Under the pieces are notes generated by a model that ran no database searches, was not told the origin of the DNA, and saw only the letters and a list, made by a program, of their open reading frames with translations. From Aspidiotus rigidus (Eukaryota > Arthropoda > Insecta > Hemiptera > Diaspididae): a stretch of DNA of 64,000 bases. The position numbers were made by a program, and so were the translations under genes. Below are positions 1 to 11,144 of the stretch, piece by piece (within the stretch, counting starts at the first letter, position 1; every line of letters starts with the position of its first letter). The stretch spans positions 17,482,001 to 17,546,000 of the forward strand of contig JAVHKY010000013.1 of the NCBI GenBank assembly GCA_035079385.1, in the 5' to 3' direction.

Positions 1-1302
1 AACGTAACCCACAAACTCTGTACACGGTCGACGACAAAAGGCCATCTTCGGAATAAGGAACTCGCGACAAATTTTTGATCTTGGCCCAAGTTTTACAATA
101 GGACGCAGTACATTCAAGAATGACGAATGCCGCTTACACGTTCGATAGGATAGCCTCAGGCTCGATCGAATCGCAGCCGTTCTCAGTACTCCTGTATGCG
201 AAAAGCACGAGAATGTTGTTGTCGTACGTATACATAGTTCACTTGTTGTCAGAATAAACTTCATTACTGCTGCGCTCCAAATAGCTTCGATTAAGATTAA
301 CGGTGGCCGTTTTTTTTTTTTTTCTTCATACGAAAACCGTACGCTTCACTTGGAGTTTATCACACTGCGAATGTGACAATAGTGAGAAATTATAAAGAAA
401 GAAAGAGTACAATGTACCCAAAAGAGAAGGTACGAAAGCGCGCGCAACCATCAACCACAGGCGATGATAATACTGAGAATTTTTCTCTATTAAACATCAC
501 GCTATGGACGATGAACTTCGAGAGTGCATTATCTTCTTGTGCTGGTGACTTCTACGATAGTGTTGAGGACAAATAATGGTGACAGAGACGTTGCCGACCG
601 AGACTCGTATCGACGAATGAAAGTTTGGCGCAACTTCCACTTCAAAACATGGCACACACTTCTATAGGAATGCTTTAGAGAGAAAGAAAATCGACTACAA
701 AGATAGATGGTAAAAATATTTGATCTAAATGATGCTTCTATTTGTGTGCACGAAAAAAAGATCGCGCATTTAGAACAAGCATGAGAAGAAAAGTATAGTT
801 GGAGGAATAAGAAGATCACACGTTTAGAAAAAGGCTGTGGAAAAGTTGAAAGTTACACAAGCATGGTTCCCGTGAGGCGCTGAAAGTGGTTCTTGAAATT
901 TGCACATTAACTCATGCTAATTCACGGGCTATTTGTTTGACTGATTTACATATCACAGGTACAATAATAGCTAGTTTGGACCTAATTTTTTTACGTTGTT
1001 GAGATGACGGGGGCAAGTATCAGATGCGGGTTCTATATGAGGCTGTCAGGGAGTGAGGTGTCACTCTCTGTGGAGTGACATTACGCCGAAGGATACGTGA
1101 AAATATGGTTGACGGTTGCGTGAGGATGACACCTGGGACATTAAAAAGAGTCGGTGCGCGAGAAGAAGCCGGAGTAAGTGAGTCGCAGAGGTCAATGAGG
1201 CGAATACTTTTTTCTCTGGAGGGTAATTTCTACAACGTGTACATCTTGATTCTAGGCAATTAGCTTTATCTAAAAGTATACCTTGGGAGAATCTGTCCAA
1301 GC
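1..1302. other. Non-coding stretch, no gene seen
   Basis: Only short frames without recognisable domains occur here. A 14-base T tract lies at 310-323. A small perfect stem-loop (GTCACTC / GAGTGAC, six-base loop) lies at 1060-1079. The last eight bases (GTCCAAGC, 1295-1302) are the left target duplication of the adjoining transposon. Confidence 0.6.
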
Positions 1303-1310
1303 GGCCGTAA

Positions 1311-1508
1311 CCGAATTGAGTCCCGGGAGCTGGGGGGTACCTGTTTTTGATAGCCGAATTGAGTCCCAGAGTGTCGGGAGTACATAACCGAATTGAGTCC
1401 CGAGTTGTCGGGGGGGGGGGTGATAGAATAATATCCGAATTGAGTCCCGTAGTGTCGGGTGTAAAAGAAGGTAAAGTCCGGATTGAGTCCCGAAGTGTCG
1501 GCGGTTCT
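1311..1508 (+). repeat. Left subterminal array, five copies of CCGAATTGAGTCCC
   Basis: The GAATTGAGTCCC core starts at 1313, 1356, 1390, 1437 and, as GGATTGAGTCCC, at 1480. Each is followed by a short variable link and usually GTGTCGG, giving a unit near 22 bp every 34-47 bp. Eleven G residues (1410-1420) follow the third copy. In known transposons such arrays are transposase binding sites; that role is inferred here. Confidence 0.85.
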
Positions 1509-1510
1509 AA

Positions 1511-2005
1511 GTCTGAAAAGCTCGGTGAATTCGTTCATTTTCCTTCGTCCTCTGCTGTAGGCAACTTGATGTTGTCCCAAGTTTCCTCCTCGTATATGGG
1601 CCGCGTATTCATCAGCCACCTCGCGCACAACAAATGCCTGCGAAGCATTTCATTCTCACACCCAAATACGAGTATTTTTGTTCTCGTAGACACTCTTCTT
1701 GAGGTCCAATGCGGCACTTACGCCAAAATCCTTGACATCCGCAACTCGAAAAAACGTTTAGGCTCAGTAAAAGACTAGAGGTGCGGGGTGATCTTGGCGA
1801 ATTGTCGAGAATTGAATTCGTAAATCGCGTATTCTTTAAATTTCTGTCACCGCCTGTTAAAAAATAATTACACCCGATTACTTTGGGTACTAATGCGCTC
1901 AATACATAGCCACGTGCTAACTAATTTTTAATCGCACCGATGATGCATACATCGACAGTCCTAAGTCTGTTGAAGCGAGAAGGAAAATGAGAATCATTCG
2001 TGAAC
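1511..2005 (-). other. Transposon interior, no recognised protein
   Basis: The interior holds overlapping short minus-strand frames, for example a cysteine-rich frame of 96 codons ending at 1612 and a 120-codon frame ending at 1266 that runs on into the left repeat array. No transposase motif or known domain could be recognised. The sequence may be a broken transposase exon, captured host sequence or spacer. Confidence 0.35.
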
Positions 2006-2128
2006 TCGGGACTCAATTCGGTTGTGTACCGCCGACACTTCGGGACTCAATTCGAACTTTACCTTTTCGGACCCCCGACACTACGGGACTCAATTCGGCT
2101 AAAAACGATGATTTGGGACTCAATTCGG
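2006..2128 (-). repeat. Right subterminal array, four inverted copies of the same motif
   Basis: GGGACTCAATTC, the reverse complement of the left motif core, starts at 2008, 2042, 2085 and 2115. The accompanying CCGACACTTCG or CCGACACTACG words match the GTGTCGG tail of the left array, so the two ends are true inverted relatives and could pair over much of their length. Confidence 0.85.
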
Positions 2129-2136
2129 CGTCGGCC

Positions 2137-2760
2137 GTCCAAGCGATGCGACTTATCAATCTGGATTGTTTCTTCCATTCGTCATTGACGCACTTTGTAA
2201 TTGTTACGATGAGAAATATGAGAAAATTTTGAAGCGTAAGCTTAAATAGGAGAATTGAGCAATCCAACTTTAGAGAGTACTGTTTTGGTACTGAATTTCA
2301 CTTTTTGAAAACTATTACAGACAAAATAGGGTGATCATGGAGCTGTTCTTCATGTCTATTAAAAATTTTTTGACATTTACCAGAATTCTTAGAATTTGCG
2401 TTCATCCACCCATCCGACCCGTGACCTCATTGACCTCGACCTACTTTGAAGACGTAGAAAAACTGCCACCGAAGAATCGAGGAACTTAGAAGCTCAGACT
2501 CAGCGAACAAAATGGGCCGCGCAAGTTTAGACCTCGGGACACGGAAAAATTCGAATCCAATCTTTGAAATAGTAGAACTTACAAAAATCTATGCATGTGA
2601 AGAGAAACTTGAAGAGTTCCACTCCCCCCCCCCCCGGCCAAACAAAATGAAACGGGAGCTATTTCTCATCGTTCTTCAATCGAGCTCGTAACACACATCG
2701 GGCACAATGATGGTTTCTACTCGTAATATGAGACGACGAATTTCTTATCTGAGGCTCATT
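2137..2760. other. Non-coding stretch
   Basis: No gene seen. The first bases are the right target duplication of the preceding transposon. Around 2405-2470 is a diverged copy of the TGACCTTGACCTACTTT dispersed repeat (here TGACCTCATTGACCTCGACCTACTTT in two parts). A run of 12 C lies at 2624-2635. Confidence 0.5.
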
Positions 2761-3033
2761 CAGGGTGTCCACCGAATCCAAATTTGCAAAAATTCTTGAC
2801 TTCTATGACATGACCTTCCTTTTATACGATTTTACAATACTTTTTTGAAGTGATGATATTATTATTCATATTGTAACACTAAAAAAAATCACGAACAGTA
2901 GTTCGTAAATGGTGTTTAATTTTGCATTTCGCTTTCCGAGGAATTTTTGGGAGAATTTATAATTTTTCGGAAAACATGAATTTGACCTAAATTCATGACT
3001 TTTTCACTACTTCCATGACCGGTAGACACCCTG
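2761..3033. mobile_element. MITE with CAGGGTGTCnACC ends, copy 1
   Basis: The 273-bp segment starts CAGGGTGTCCACCG and ends with the inverse of CAGGGTGTCTACCG, so the terminal inverted repeats match over about 14 bases with one difference. There is no coding capacity. A second segment with the same ends lies at 28,994-29,367. No clear target duplication was seen at this copy. Confidence 0.65.
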
Positions 3034-4197
3034 TTTTTCTATAGGAATTCACCGAGTTTTTTTACGTTTCGTCGATCAATTGTAGATTTACGAGCTGGGG
3101 GAGAGGGCAAAGACAACGTTTTAAACGATCGAAATTCGCTTCTTAGAGGTAGTCTGTTATGAGCTGGGAAAAGTTTTCCTCCGTTTTTTTCTTCTCTCCT
3201 TCTGGAACTGCTTCTGGCTCTAGGCCTAATAATAGGGAAGGACAAGAGGGAATTTCAAGCTCGACTGCGGCTCTCTACGAGCCCGTCTGTACATCGTTCT
3301 CTCCACCATCGTATATTACCGAAATTTCCAGACATCAATATCGAGCTGCGAATTTTCGTCTTTGACAAAGATGAATCCAGAACACGAAATTATCACCTTA
3401 CAAAAAATAAAATTCAGAATTTTCGTAAACGGCTACTTGAAATGGAATATACCATCAACTTCACATGGCATGAAGAAATTGGCTTTGGCATCGTGAGACA
3501 ATCAGCTTCACCACAGAAGAATTTTGAGCTCAAGCTTCGATTTCTCCAAATTTCTAATGAATGGTACAAAAAGAACAGGGGACAAGCCTGATTTTGGGTA
3601 AAAATTGTAAGCAAAGATCATGTACATACATTAGAAATTGATCCTAATTGTGGCCGACAGTCTCTCGGTAATAATAATGCGTGTTTAAATACACGAAGAT
3701 GGTTTTTTATTTGAGCTTCGGTATCGAGAATGTAGAATAATCATAGAAGAAAATCCAACTTTAACTTTCTTTGAATAAGCTAGAAATCAGAATGGCACAG
3801 TAATTACAGAAAGCACTTGTTTTCGTTTACAGGGGACAATTCGCGTTTTCACGGTGTACATTCGTGAACGGCCCCGCTTTGTATAAGCAAACAAAGTGTG
3901 CGAAGCACCAAGAATAAACATTAATATTCCGAAGAAAAATTCTAGCTACAATTTCTTGCATGTTTATTCACGTGAATCCGACACATTATCGAAATTACTT
4001 ACATTTCAAAAAAATATTTCACCCATATAAAACCAACTGTACGTAAAACCAGATACGACAGGAACAGTACGATTAACAATATGTACATCTTGTATTACCT
4101 GGATAGAAAGCACACAATTATTTCGTCGAATCACACAATTCAGCGCTCGTTTTCCAATATCAGAACTGCGTAATTTTCCTTTCAGTTAAGGGGGATA
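3034..4197. other. Non-coding stretch, no gene seen
   Basis: Short frames only, none with a recognisable domain. Base composition is ordinary for the window. No repeats beyond short A/T runs were noticed. Confidence 0.5.
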
Positions 4198-4614
4198 CAT
4201 TGGCGGACGACCTATTTTTCTATTACGATAGAAAACACCCCCCAAAAAGGGGAAAGGATCATCGTTGAAGAGCAGCCATTAAACAGAGCAGATTTAAAAA
4301 TGACCAATCTTTGAACTTCAGAGGTATTTACTAAGGGCACAACAGCAATAAACTTTTACTGAAAAACTTCCGAGTTCTGCATTAGAAAAGACTTTAATCA
4401 ATCGTCAGATTTCAGAAAAAGTAAGTCAAGAGTACAGTTTCCATTGACTTCCAGGAATCTTACTCCTCACAGAAAAGTGTTGAGTTACCCAACCCTAAAG
4501 GCAGATACCCCTCTATTGCGATGGTTCTTGTTGTCTTTTTCACCAACTTTTATTCTGAGATTGAAAAATAATAATACCCCTCCCGGCCCCACCGAAAAAT
4601 CGTCTACGCCACTG
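4198..4614. mobile_element. Possible MITE with CAnTGGCG ends
   Basis: The left end (CATTGGCGGACGAC then TATTTTTC) and the inverse of the right end (CAGTGGCGTAGACG then ATTTTTC) are similar, with small gaps. CAGTGGCG-type ends are common among insect hAT-like MITEs. No target duplication is visible, and the TIR similarity is imperfect, so the call is tentative. The interior has no gene. Confidence 0.4.
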
Positions 4615-5639
4615 CCCAACACCCTCATTCTAATTCATTATGTTGTTTCTTTCAGAGTGTATCGTGAGTGAAAATATTGAACCAATCATGATCCAAGTCA
4701 ATAGATGTCTAATTAAACCGAACTTTTAAAGCTTATATCCACTACACAGAAAACTCTGTACGTACTTCTATCCGGTCACACGAGCTGCAAGGTACTTCTA
4801 CGAGCTCAGAACAAACAATCTTTAATCTCTTACCATATCGTTATAATTTCACCGGGGCCTCTATACGTACGAGACGCGTAGTTTGAGGTCAGCGAAAATC
4901 TTTTAATTGTCAAAAAGGAGGAAAAGCCACGAGGCAAATAAAGCGTAACGACACGAGTCTACATAAAGTTGAAAAGTTTGGTCATGGTCGAGGCGAACTC
5001 CAGACCCGAGTAGTTTACATATAGAGTACCTACATGCACACGGTGGCGAGTTAACCGCGGAAAAACCTTGTTCAACCAGACTCGATTCTTCCTTCCGCGT
5101 GCTGTGTACGTACTACTGTATGAAGCCGTCTTGACCTTTACCTTATTCCCGAGCTTTACCTGAATTGAAATTAGCGCTGTAAAAATGTTTGTTGAAAATT
5201 ATTTTTATTACATCACAAAAGAGGAATGAAAAAAATTCGTATCTCGTATAATATTAACCGCAACCTTGAACGAGTGTACGAAATAATGTTTATTCTGAAA
5301 CTACTATAGTGTACCTAATGAAACGTTTCATGGGGAACCTCAAATTTCTAGGTGTCGATGGTGACTCGGCGCATTAGGTCGAAACGATGACATCCACTCC
5401 AGTAAGAGTTGAAAATGAACGGTCGAAGAAAAATACTGGACAAAATATTCATCACGAAGACAATTTGTAAAGAAAGATTTATAAATCGTAGACAAACATG
5501 TTTTCTAGTAGGAATGCCTCGAAAAAAATTCTATTCAACTAGCGAGAAGAAAAGAAAGGTTACATGAGAAATTCTTCTACAAGATATTCTACTTTTATTG
5601 TATTCGTACAAGCTGCACTATGAATCTCGAGCAAAAATT
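4615..5639. other. Non-coding stretch, no gene seen
   Basis: No conserved frame, RNA gene or clear repeat was recognised. The stretch is unique-looking sequence with short A/T runs. Confidence 0.45.
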
Positions 5640-6361
5640 TTCAACTTACGTCATATACCAAATCAGGTTCCAAAACTGACTACGCGTCTTCCGTCGAATG
5701 CGAAATCTCGCTCAACTTGGCCTCCATATATTGTGGACTTCTCACATCGCCCCCTCCCCCGTAAATTCCGACTCTCTTTACTCTCTCCAAGTCATGAAAA
5801 ACTCCTAGTCTTCCATCCCTCATTGTCATTTTTTGACAAACTTTAATTTCTTTATCTTCAATTGCCTTCCTCAGGATTCCTGGTCATATCAGCCTCCCAG
5901 AACATGACACGATAGACCTAGTAGTTTCTCCTTCCTCCTCAATCACTGTTCCTTCTTTTCCTTCTCCGGCCTATGACTTAAAATCTTACCACCGTTCCCC
6001 AATCACCTTTGGTCTTCTAAGCCCGACAGTAAACTTCGTTAAATTAAGAAATCACCGATTCCCTGATCCTCTTCAATTCATTTCTTGCGCAATGAAGAAA
6101 TCGTCATAGCACAATTACGAATAGAGTGCACCCGTCTAACCTAATGGGCTCTCCACTCCCCTCGCATGCCAATATTGCCATGCTGACGAATTGCCCGTCT
6201 CCCATTTTTCTCCTAAGCCTCAGAAAACCATAACCATTTTCTGTCCATTCTGAATCCATTATCAACTCTCCGAACTTCTTCCGGTTCACATACCATTACA
6301 TTTCTTCCCGAGCTAGCAACACCTTGTGGAATTGAATAGCTCAAGAAAAAAAAAAAAAAAA
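5640..6361 (+). pseudogene. Decayed non-LTR retrotransposon 3' end (RNase H region) with poly(A) tail
   Basis: Broken plus-strand frames match the C-terminal end of Jockey/R1-type LINE ORF2 proteins. Around 5876 the frame reads IPGHISLPEHDTIDLV, corresponding to the RNase H segment usually written WIPGHxGxxGNExAD. About 215 bases on (6091-6141), in another frame, it reads IVIAQLRIECTRLT, corresponding to the conserved LxRLRIGHTRLTH word that precedes the terminal zinc knuckle. Several stops and at least one frameshift separate the two. A run of 16 A at 6346-6361 follows, as expected for a LINE 3' tail. The family match comes from motif knowledge and no search was run. The left limit is approximate. 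The element is dead and severely 5'-truncated. Confidence 0.7.
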
Positions 6362-8029
6362 CATTCTGTGGAGGGAAAATCAGAAGGATATCATACAGAG
6401 TACACCAAAATAAGATTTGAAGAATAAAGAACAGCTGAAATTTGGGATACCGTCCATGAAGGCGTTACAGAAACGAGAGGAAGAAGTTGTATATATGAAG
6501 AAATGAAGAGAAATTGAGGGAAAAGTTTTCAGAAATTTACATATATTTACTCAACGAGAATTGGAATAGATATGACAGGTTGTTTTTTTTTGTATTATCT
6601 ATGGTATTACACATATCATTTTCAGAGGTGTTCCGCGGATCCCCAGCTTCGACCGAAAATTCACGTCTTTCGGAGACTTCGTCGAGATTGCGTCGATCTG
6701 TAGTTGAAATCGACCTCACGTCTACACATACATCGATATGAGGTCAACAAACGTCTAGTCCATTTAGATTCATTTGCTACGGTAATTTAAGGTCGCTTTC
6801 CAGTCCACTTTTCCAAATTTTTTATTGATCTAAAACTATTGCTCCGTTGCGTCAATTTCAAATCGATTTGTAGTTCACTCGTAATGTATACGCTCGTGAT
6901 CGACATCTGTCTGAGTCAATTTCGAGTAGATTTCTCAAAATTTTGTCATCGACTGCTCTATTGCGTCGATTAACAGCCGATCTTTCCTGGGAATGTATTC
7001 TGGTCGATCTCCAATCGACCTCCCGATGTACAGTCAACTCCTTAAAGCATCCTGTTTATTTGATGGCTTCGCTACTCGCATACAGAATGCGTAGTCATAA
7101 TTATATTAAGAATCTCAATTAACTCGTCGAGGTCCCTAATGTAGCTCAAGGTCATATCTACAATTCCAAGGTCGAAATCCTATCAAGTTTTTTTTCAGAT
7201 ACATAGCTTTTTGGAAGTTTTACTATAAATATGAACGGGTTGAGGGTCAACAATTTTGACTCCCGATATCTTAATTTGTGGCTCTCTGGGTCTGAGTGCT
7301 CAAGTTTCTCGATTCTTTGATGGCAGTTTTCAAGTTCTTAAAGTAAACCCAGGACATCAGCTCCCTCCCTTCCTAGTCATTTTCATAGTTTCTAGGTCAG
7401 AATTTCATAGGCCCCAGTCGGATAGCAAATCGTACAATTTGCTCTTTCTATAAGTAGTACTGTTCAACATGAATCATCGGTATTACAGCAATACGGAATA
7501 CACCTTTAAACTTATTGAAAAGCAATTGGATCGGAAGGACCACGTTCGAAGCAAATGTTGAATTGGAAAGAAATTGAATAGAAAAGATACATTTTTTAAA
7601 CAATTTGGAAAAATTCTCATGACATTAAAATTGAACCGGAAAAAAAGAGAATATTCTTGTGTAATTTTTCGAAAAAAAAAAACAATGATTTGACGATGTT
7701 CATTTGGGTATCGATGATGAAATTTGTTTGGAGAAGAATACAGTTTATTGAAGTGTAAGGTTTCATACACCGATCGATCATACCAATTTTCTGGACAGAA
7801 AAATAAAGGTTTAACTTTTACCCCGGACTTTATAATAATTCACTGCTACGTTTGATAACCGCTGATCGTATTTTCCTTTCACTTTCTAACCAAATACTCC
7901 TACGATACCCGAAGGCAATCTACATAGAAATCGCTTCGTTCCAACGGGGATTGTAGTGCACTACACGCGGGTGAATCATCCCTTCGTCGAAAATTCCATT
8001 AATACGACGAGCCCTTCATTTCGACCGCG
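6362..8029. other. Non-coding stretch with a weak TTGCGTCGATT periodicity
   Basis: No gene was recognised. Between about 6690 and 7030 the word TTGCGTCRATT recurs (near 6690, 6846 and 6961) with nearby RATCGAC and GTAGTT words, suggesting two or three very diverged tandem units of 115-155 bp. The rest shows only short A/T runs. Confidence 0.4.
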
Positions 8030-8067
8030 TATATAAGACGCGCGGAATTGTTTGTAACGTGACGTCA
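8030..8067. promoter_or_regulatory. TATA-like word paired with a TGACGTCA palindrome
   Basis: TATATAAG at 8030-8037 and TGACGTCA at 8060-8067 lie in a locally CpG-rich patch. Read on the minus strand, the CRE-like palindrome sits about 22 bases upstream of a TATATA word, a plausible promoter layout. No downstream exon could be recognised on either strand, so this remains a sequence-word observation. Confidence 0.2.
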
Positions 8068-11000
8068 TCGCCCTAAATTGAGACTGGGAAATAATTTGAA
8101 AAGGCCACAGTCGCGGTCTTCGCGCCTTCTCAACGTATTATATACGGTAGTAATTTCACAATTAGAAACGTCCTGGAGAACGCCGCCTTCACCGGTACCG
8201 ACTGTTTCTGTACATACATAAATGTACCAAATACATACACAAACCGAAAATATAAAACGACTAAATAAAGCTGGAAATGTTGAGCCACGGCCAGAATATT
8301 CGGTCTATTTTCGGTAACGTTAATACCATTTTTAAAACAATCTCCGCGTTCGTTGCATTTCATCGCTGCCTTCCCTCGTGCATTTTTCACAACGGTATAT
8401 TCCAGAGAGGTCACCTTGCTCGTGGTTAAGGTTACAAGTTTAGTATATACTGTAACTCTTGCCAGTACAGCGGTTATTTTCGAGCTTCGTAAAAATACCG
8501 AAGAGAGCAGTAGACTACATATAGACGAGCAAGAAAGTCGATTGAAAATACCGATGTATAACGCCATCTTGGAATATTTTTTAATTTGGCCATCGACTCG
8601 AATTAATGACAACTGTATTTTCGCGCTTGATCTTTATACGGCGGAGGTTTCCCAAACAAAAAATAAAGAAAGACGCTGAACAACAACACTAATGCATAAG
8701 TAAAGCGACGAGAAGGTCATGAATTATAATTTCTCTCTCCTACACTCTGAAATTATCGAACACTCCATCTTGTCTACTCTGTCTGCCGTCTACACATCCT
8801 CTCTTCACACAGGCTCTTGCCAGTACTCGATGAAATTGCGCTACCAGACTTTCGCCCTTCATTAGGGAGTTTTTATTTTCACGCAGATACTATAAGACGA
8901 GGAAGTGACATGAAAGAACTCGAATGCGCGTATGCATGCACTTAAAAAAGAAAAACAACCCTCGAAAAACTTGACAAGGAGATGGCGAGTGCTAAACTCA
9001 ACCATGACTTACTGGTGTGCCGTTTCGCGAAACACGAACTTTCATTCAGGTGATACCCAAGGGAGGGTAAGAATAGCGACAATGTCGCGTGAAAAGTACG
9101 CGAGTACCGCACATGCATCAGCTTTTAATGACGAAGAAAAGAGGGTGCTGAATATTCAATGACGAAGATAATGAAAAAACGCTCTTACTTTTTTCCCTAC
9201 ACAGTTCCTTATATTATACTTTTCCTTTCTTTTTCCCGCGCTGAATGCGCGCACAATGCACATAAATTTCACCAAACTATCCATCCGAAAACCGCGCTCC
9301 GTGACAAATTTTCTATCCCACCCTAGACCAACGAAATCGGTACTCTCGCCAGCTACCTGTAACGAGTCGTTTTTCGAAACCGAAAGGAACGCTGTCACAC
9401 TTGGCTGCCGTCCTCGACGCCATCTGCTAATGATTACCTCGAGTTGAAACAACGAAGAAAAAGAGCGCTGCTTTCGTGATGTCGTCACCGCCGTCATTTT
9501 CGGAAATAGAAACTTCGTTTATACTCAGTTTCAAGTAATCAGTTTTAGGGTGCATTTGGCCTACAAACGTCAGCTGCAGACGACTGTTTTCTATCGCCGT
9601 GCACACCCTCCGTTTCTCTTGTTCGCGTCGTTGCATCGCGCACGAAATATTAAGGTATATTTGTAGGCGAGGGTGTGGTACCGTATGTGTACACAGTCTT
9701 TTGCGAAAACACCCAGTGGCCACAGGTGAGAAGGTTACCGCACCATCATTGTGTCTTGGGTTCGTATTACCTCAAAGCGTCGCACCATTATTACGTCAGC
9801 AGACGAGACCAGATGTTTCCGTAACCCAAATTGGCAGTCAGGGTTCAGTTTTATAATGCTAGTTTGTAAGATTCAGGTATGCAGGTATCTTAGCGAGATG
9901 TAGGGGTGTAGGGTGCCGACGTTAGAATGAATGCGCGTTTTCTTTCAAAATTATGACCTACTGTCGAAAGAGAATCCGAAGGTTTTCGCGGGGGCAAACA
10001 AACGCGACGTGATAAGAATAAATTTGAATAAACTAAAGACGATCGGGGAGTTGATTCGTCGTTCGATTTGAATTTCTAAAAATACAACCGCGTATATCAA
10101 AATAAGTGATTCGCGCGGGTCAGACGAGGGTAATAGGGCACGCTGATCCGCTTTCATCAGGTATAGAATGTTTTGACAAAATCACGGTAAATTTTCACTT
10201 TTGTCTCGTGCACTCGGTGAAGGCATCGAAGGGTAAAACTGAGGTTGGGGTGAATTTGGAAAGCAGAAATCGAGTTTGAATACGGTTCCAAATTTTCTCC
10301 AGATTTTAAGAGTGCGCATAAAACTCAATCGAATGGAAGAGGCGACGATCTTTTGTACAGACAGCATTTGCAAAGGTAGAGTATATCTTTGTTAATTTGT
10401 CGTATCCTTGTCTTAAGCTCTCGCCATGAAAAATTGGTTGAATCCCTATTTTGGAAGTGTGAGCCAAAATCCAGGAATTACCAAATTAATATCGCCGGAC
10501 CCCGAACCTTGAAGGCACACCTAGGTCCTTTTTAAGTTGTAGCCTAAGGACTCATGACTTCACCGTAAGACGCAAGGTATCCGGAGGTCATCACCGATAT
10601 CCGCATTGCTGAGAATATTCACGATACCAACTGAAACCGTACGCATAGCGTAGCCCAAAATAACCAAATGTAATTCCCAATATAATCATCGTTACCTAGA
10701 TATTGACTACAGGGCTCCATTCAAAAAGGGACTCTTCATCGTAAGCCTATCATGTGTACCCTGTATCCCTTTAATTTAGCATAATTTTACATCCTATCTG
10801 TTCTTTTATTTACACCCACTACAACCTTAAAATTGCTGGACTCCATTCAATCTTCCGGGCTTCGATGGCTCTTGGTGCACAACACACCAGCCTTCACTTT
10901 ACATATGGGCTAAGCGGGCGTTCCTCCTCCTTGTTACCACGCTACTTTCGGTCCTCAATCGCCCGATACCCAAATCTTACCATAATTTCAAAGGATCTCA

Positions 11001-11140
11001 GCCCAATCCTAGCTAGGCATTCATCTCTAAACTGCCCGTACTTCTTATTTTCTCATTTACTACCTTTAGGTTAAGCACAATCCCTGATATTGATCTTACT
11101 AAAATTCTGAAAGCAGCTAACTTGATGGATAAACAACAAT
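8068..11140. other. Non-coding stretch, no supportable gene
   Basis: Several frames of 60-160 codons overlap on both strands (the longest on the minus strand at 8130-8612) but lack domains, use non-ATG starts in places and look like chance. CpG is more frequent at 8000-10,100 than in most of the window. No RNA gene or clear repeat was found. Confidence 0.4.
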
Positions 11141-11144
11141 TTTT

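Larger units (their letters stand above)
1303..2136. mobile_element. 834-bp non-autonomous DNA transposon with subterminal repeat arrays
   Basis: The element is flanked by a direct duplication, GTCCAAGC at 1295-1302 and 2137-2144, which extends to nine bases if the following G is counted. With an 8-bp duplication the two ends are inverted and begin GGCCG, then three variable bases, then CCGAATTGAGTCCC. Both ends carry several copies of that motif in opposed orientation: five facing inward from the left and four from the right. No intact transposase is present. An 8-bp duplication is typical of hAT, P, Sola1 and KDZ-type elements and nine bases of MULEs, so the superfamily is open. The boundaries are well supported by the duplication together with the matching ends. 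Confidence 0.8.

Noticed and set aside
8130..8612. Longest minus-strand frame outside a transposon edge, 160 codons
   Set aside because: No domain or motif, odd composition, and an overlapping plus-strand frame of similar quality; consistent with chance.
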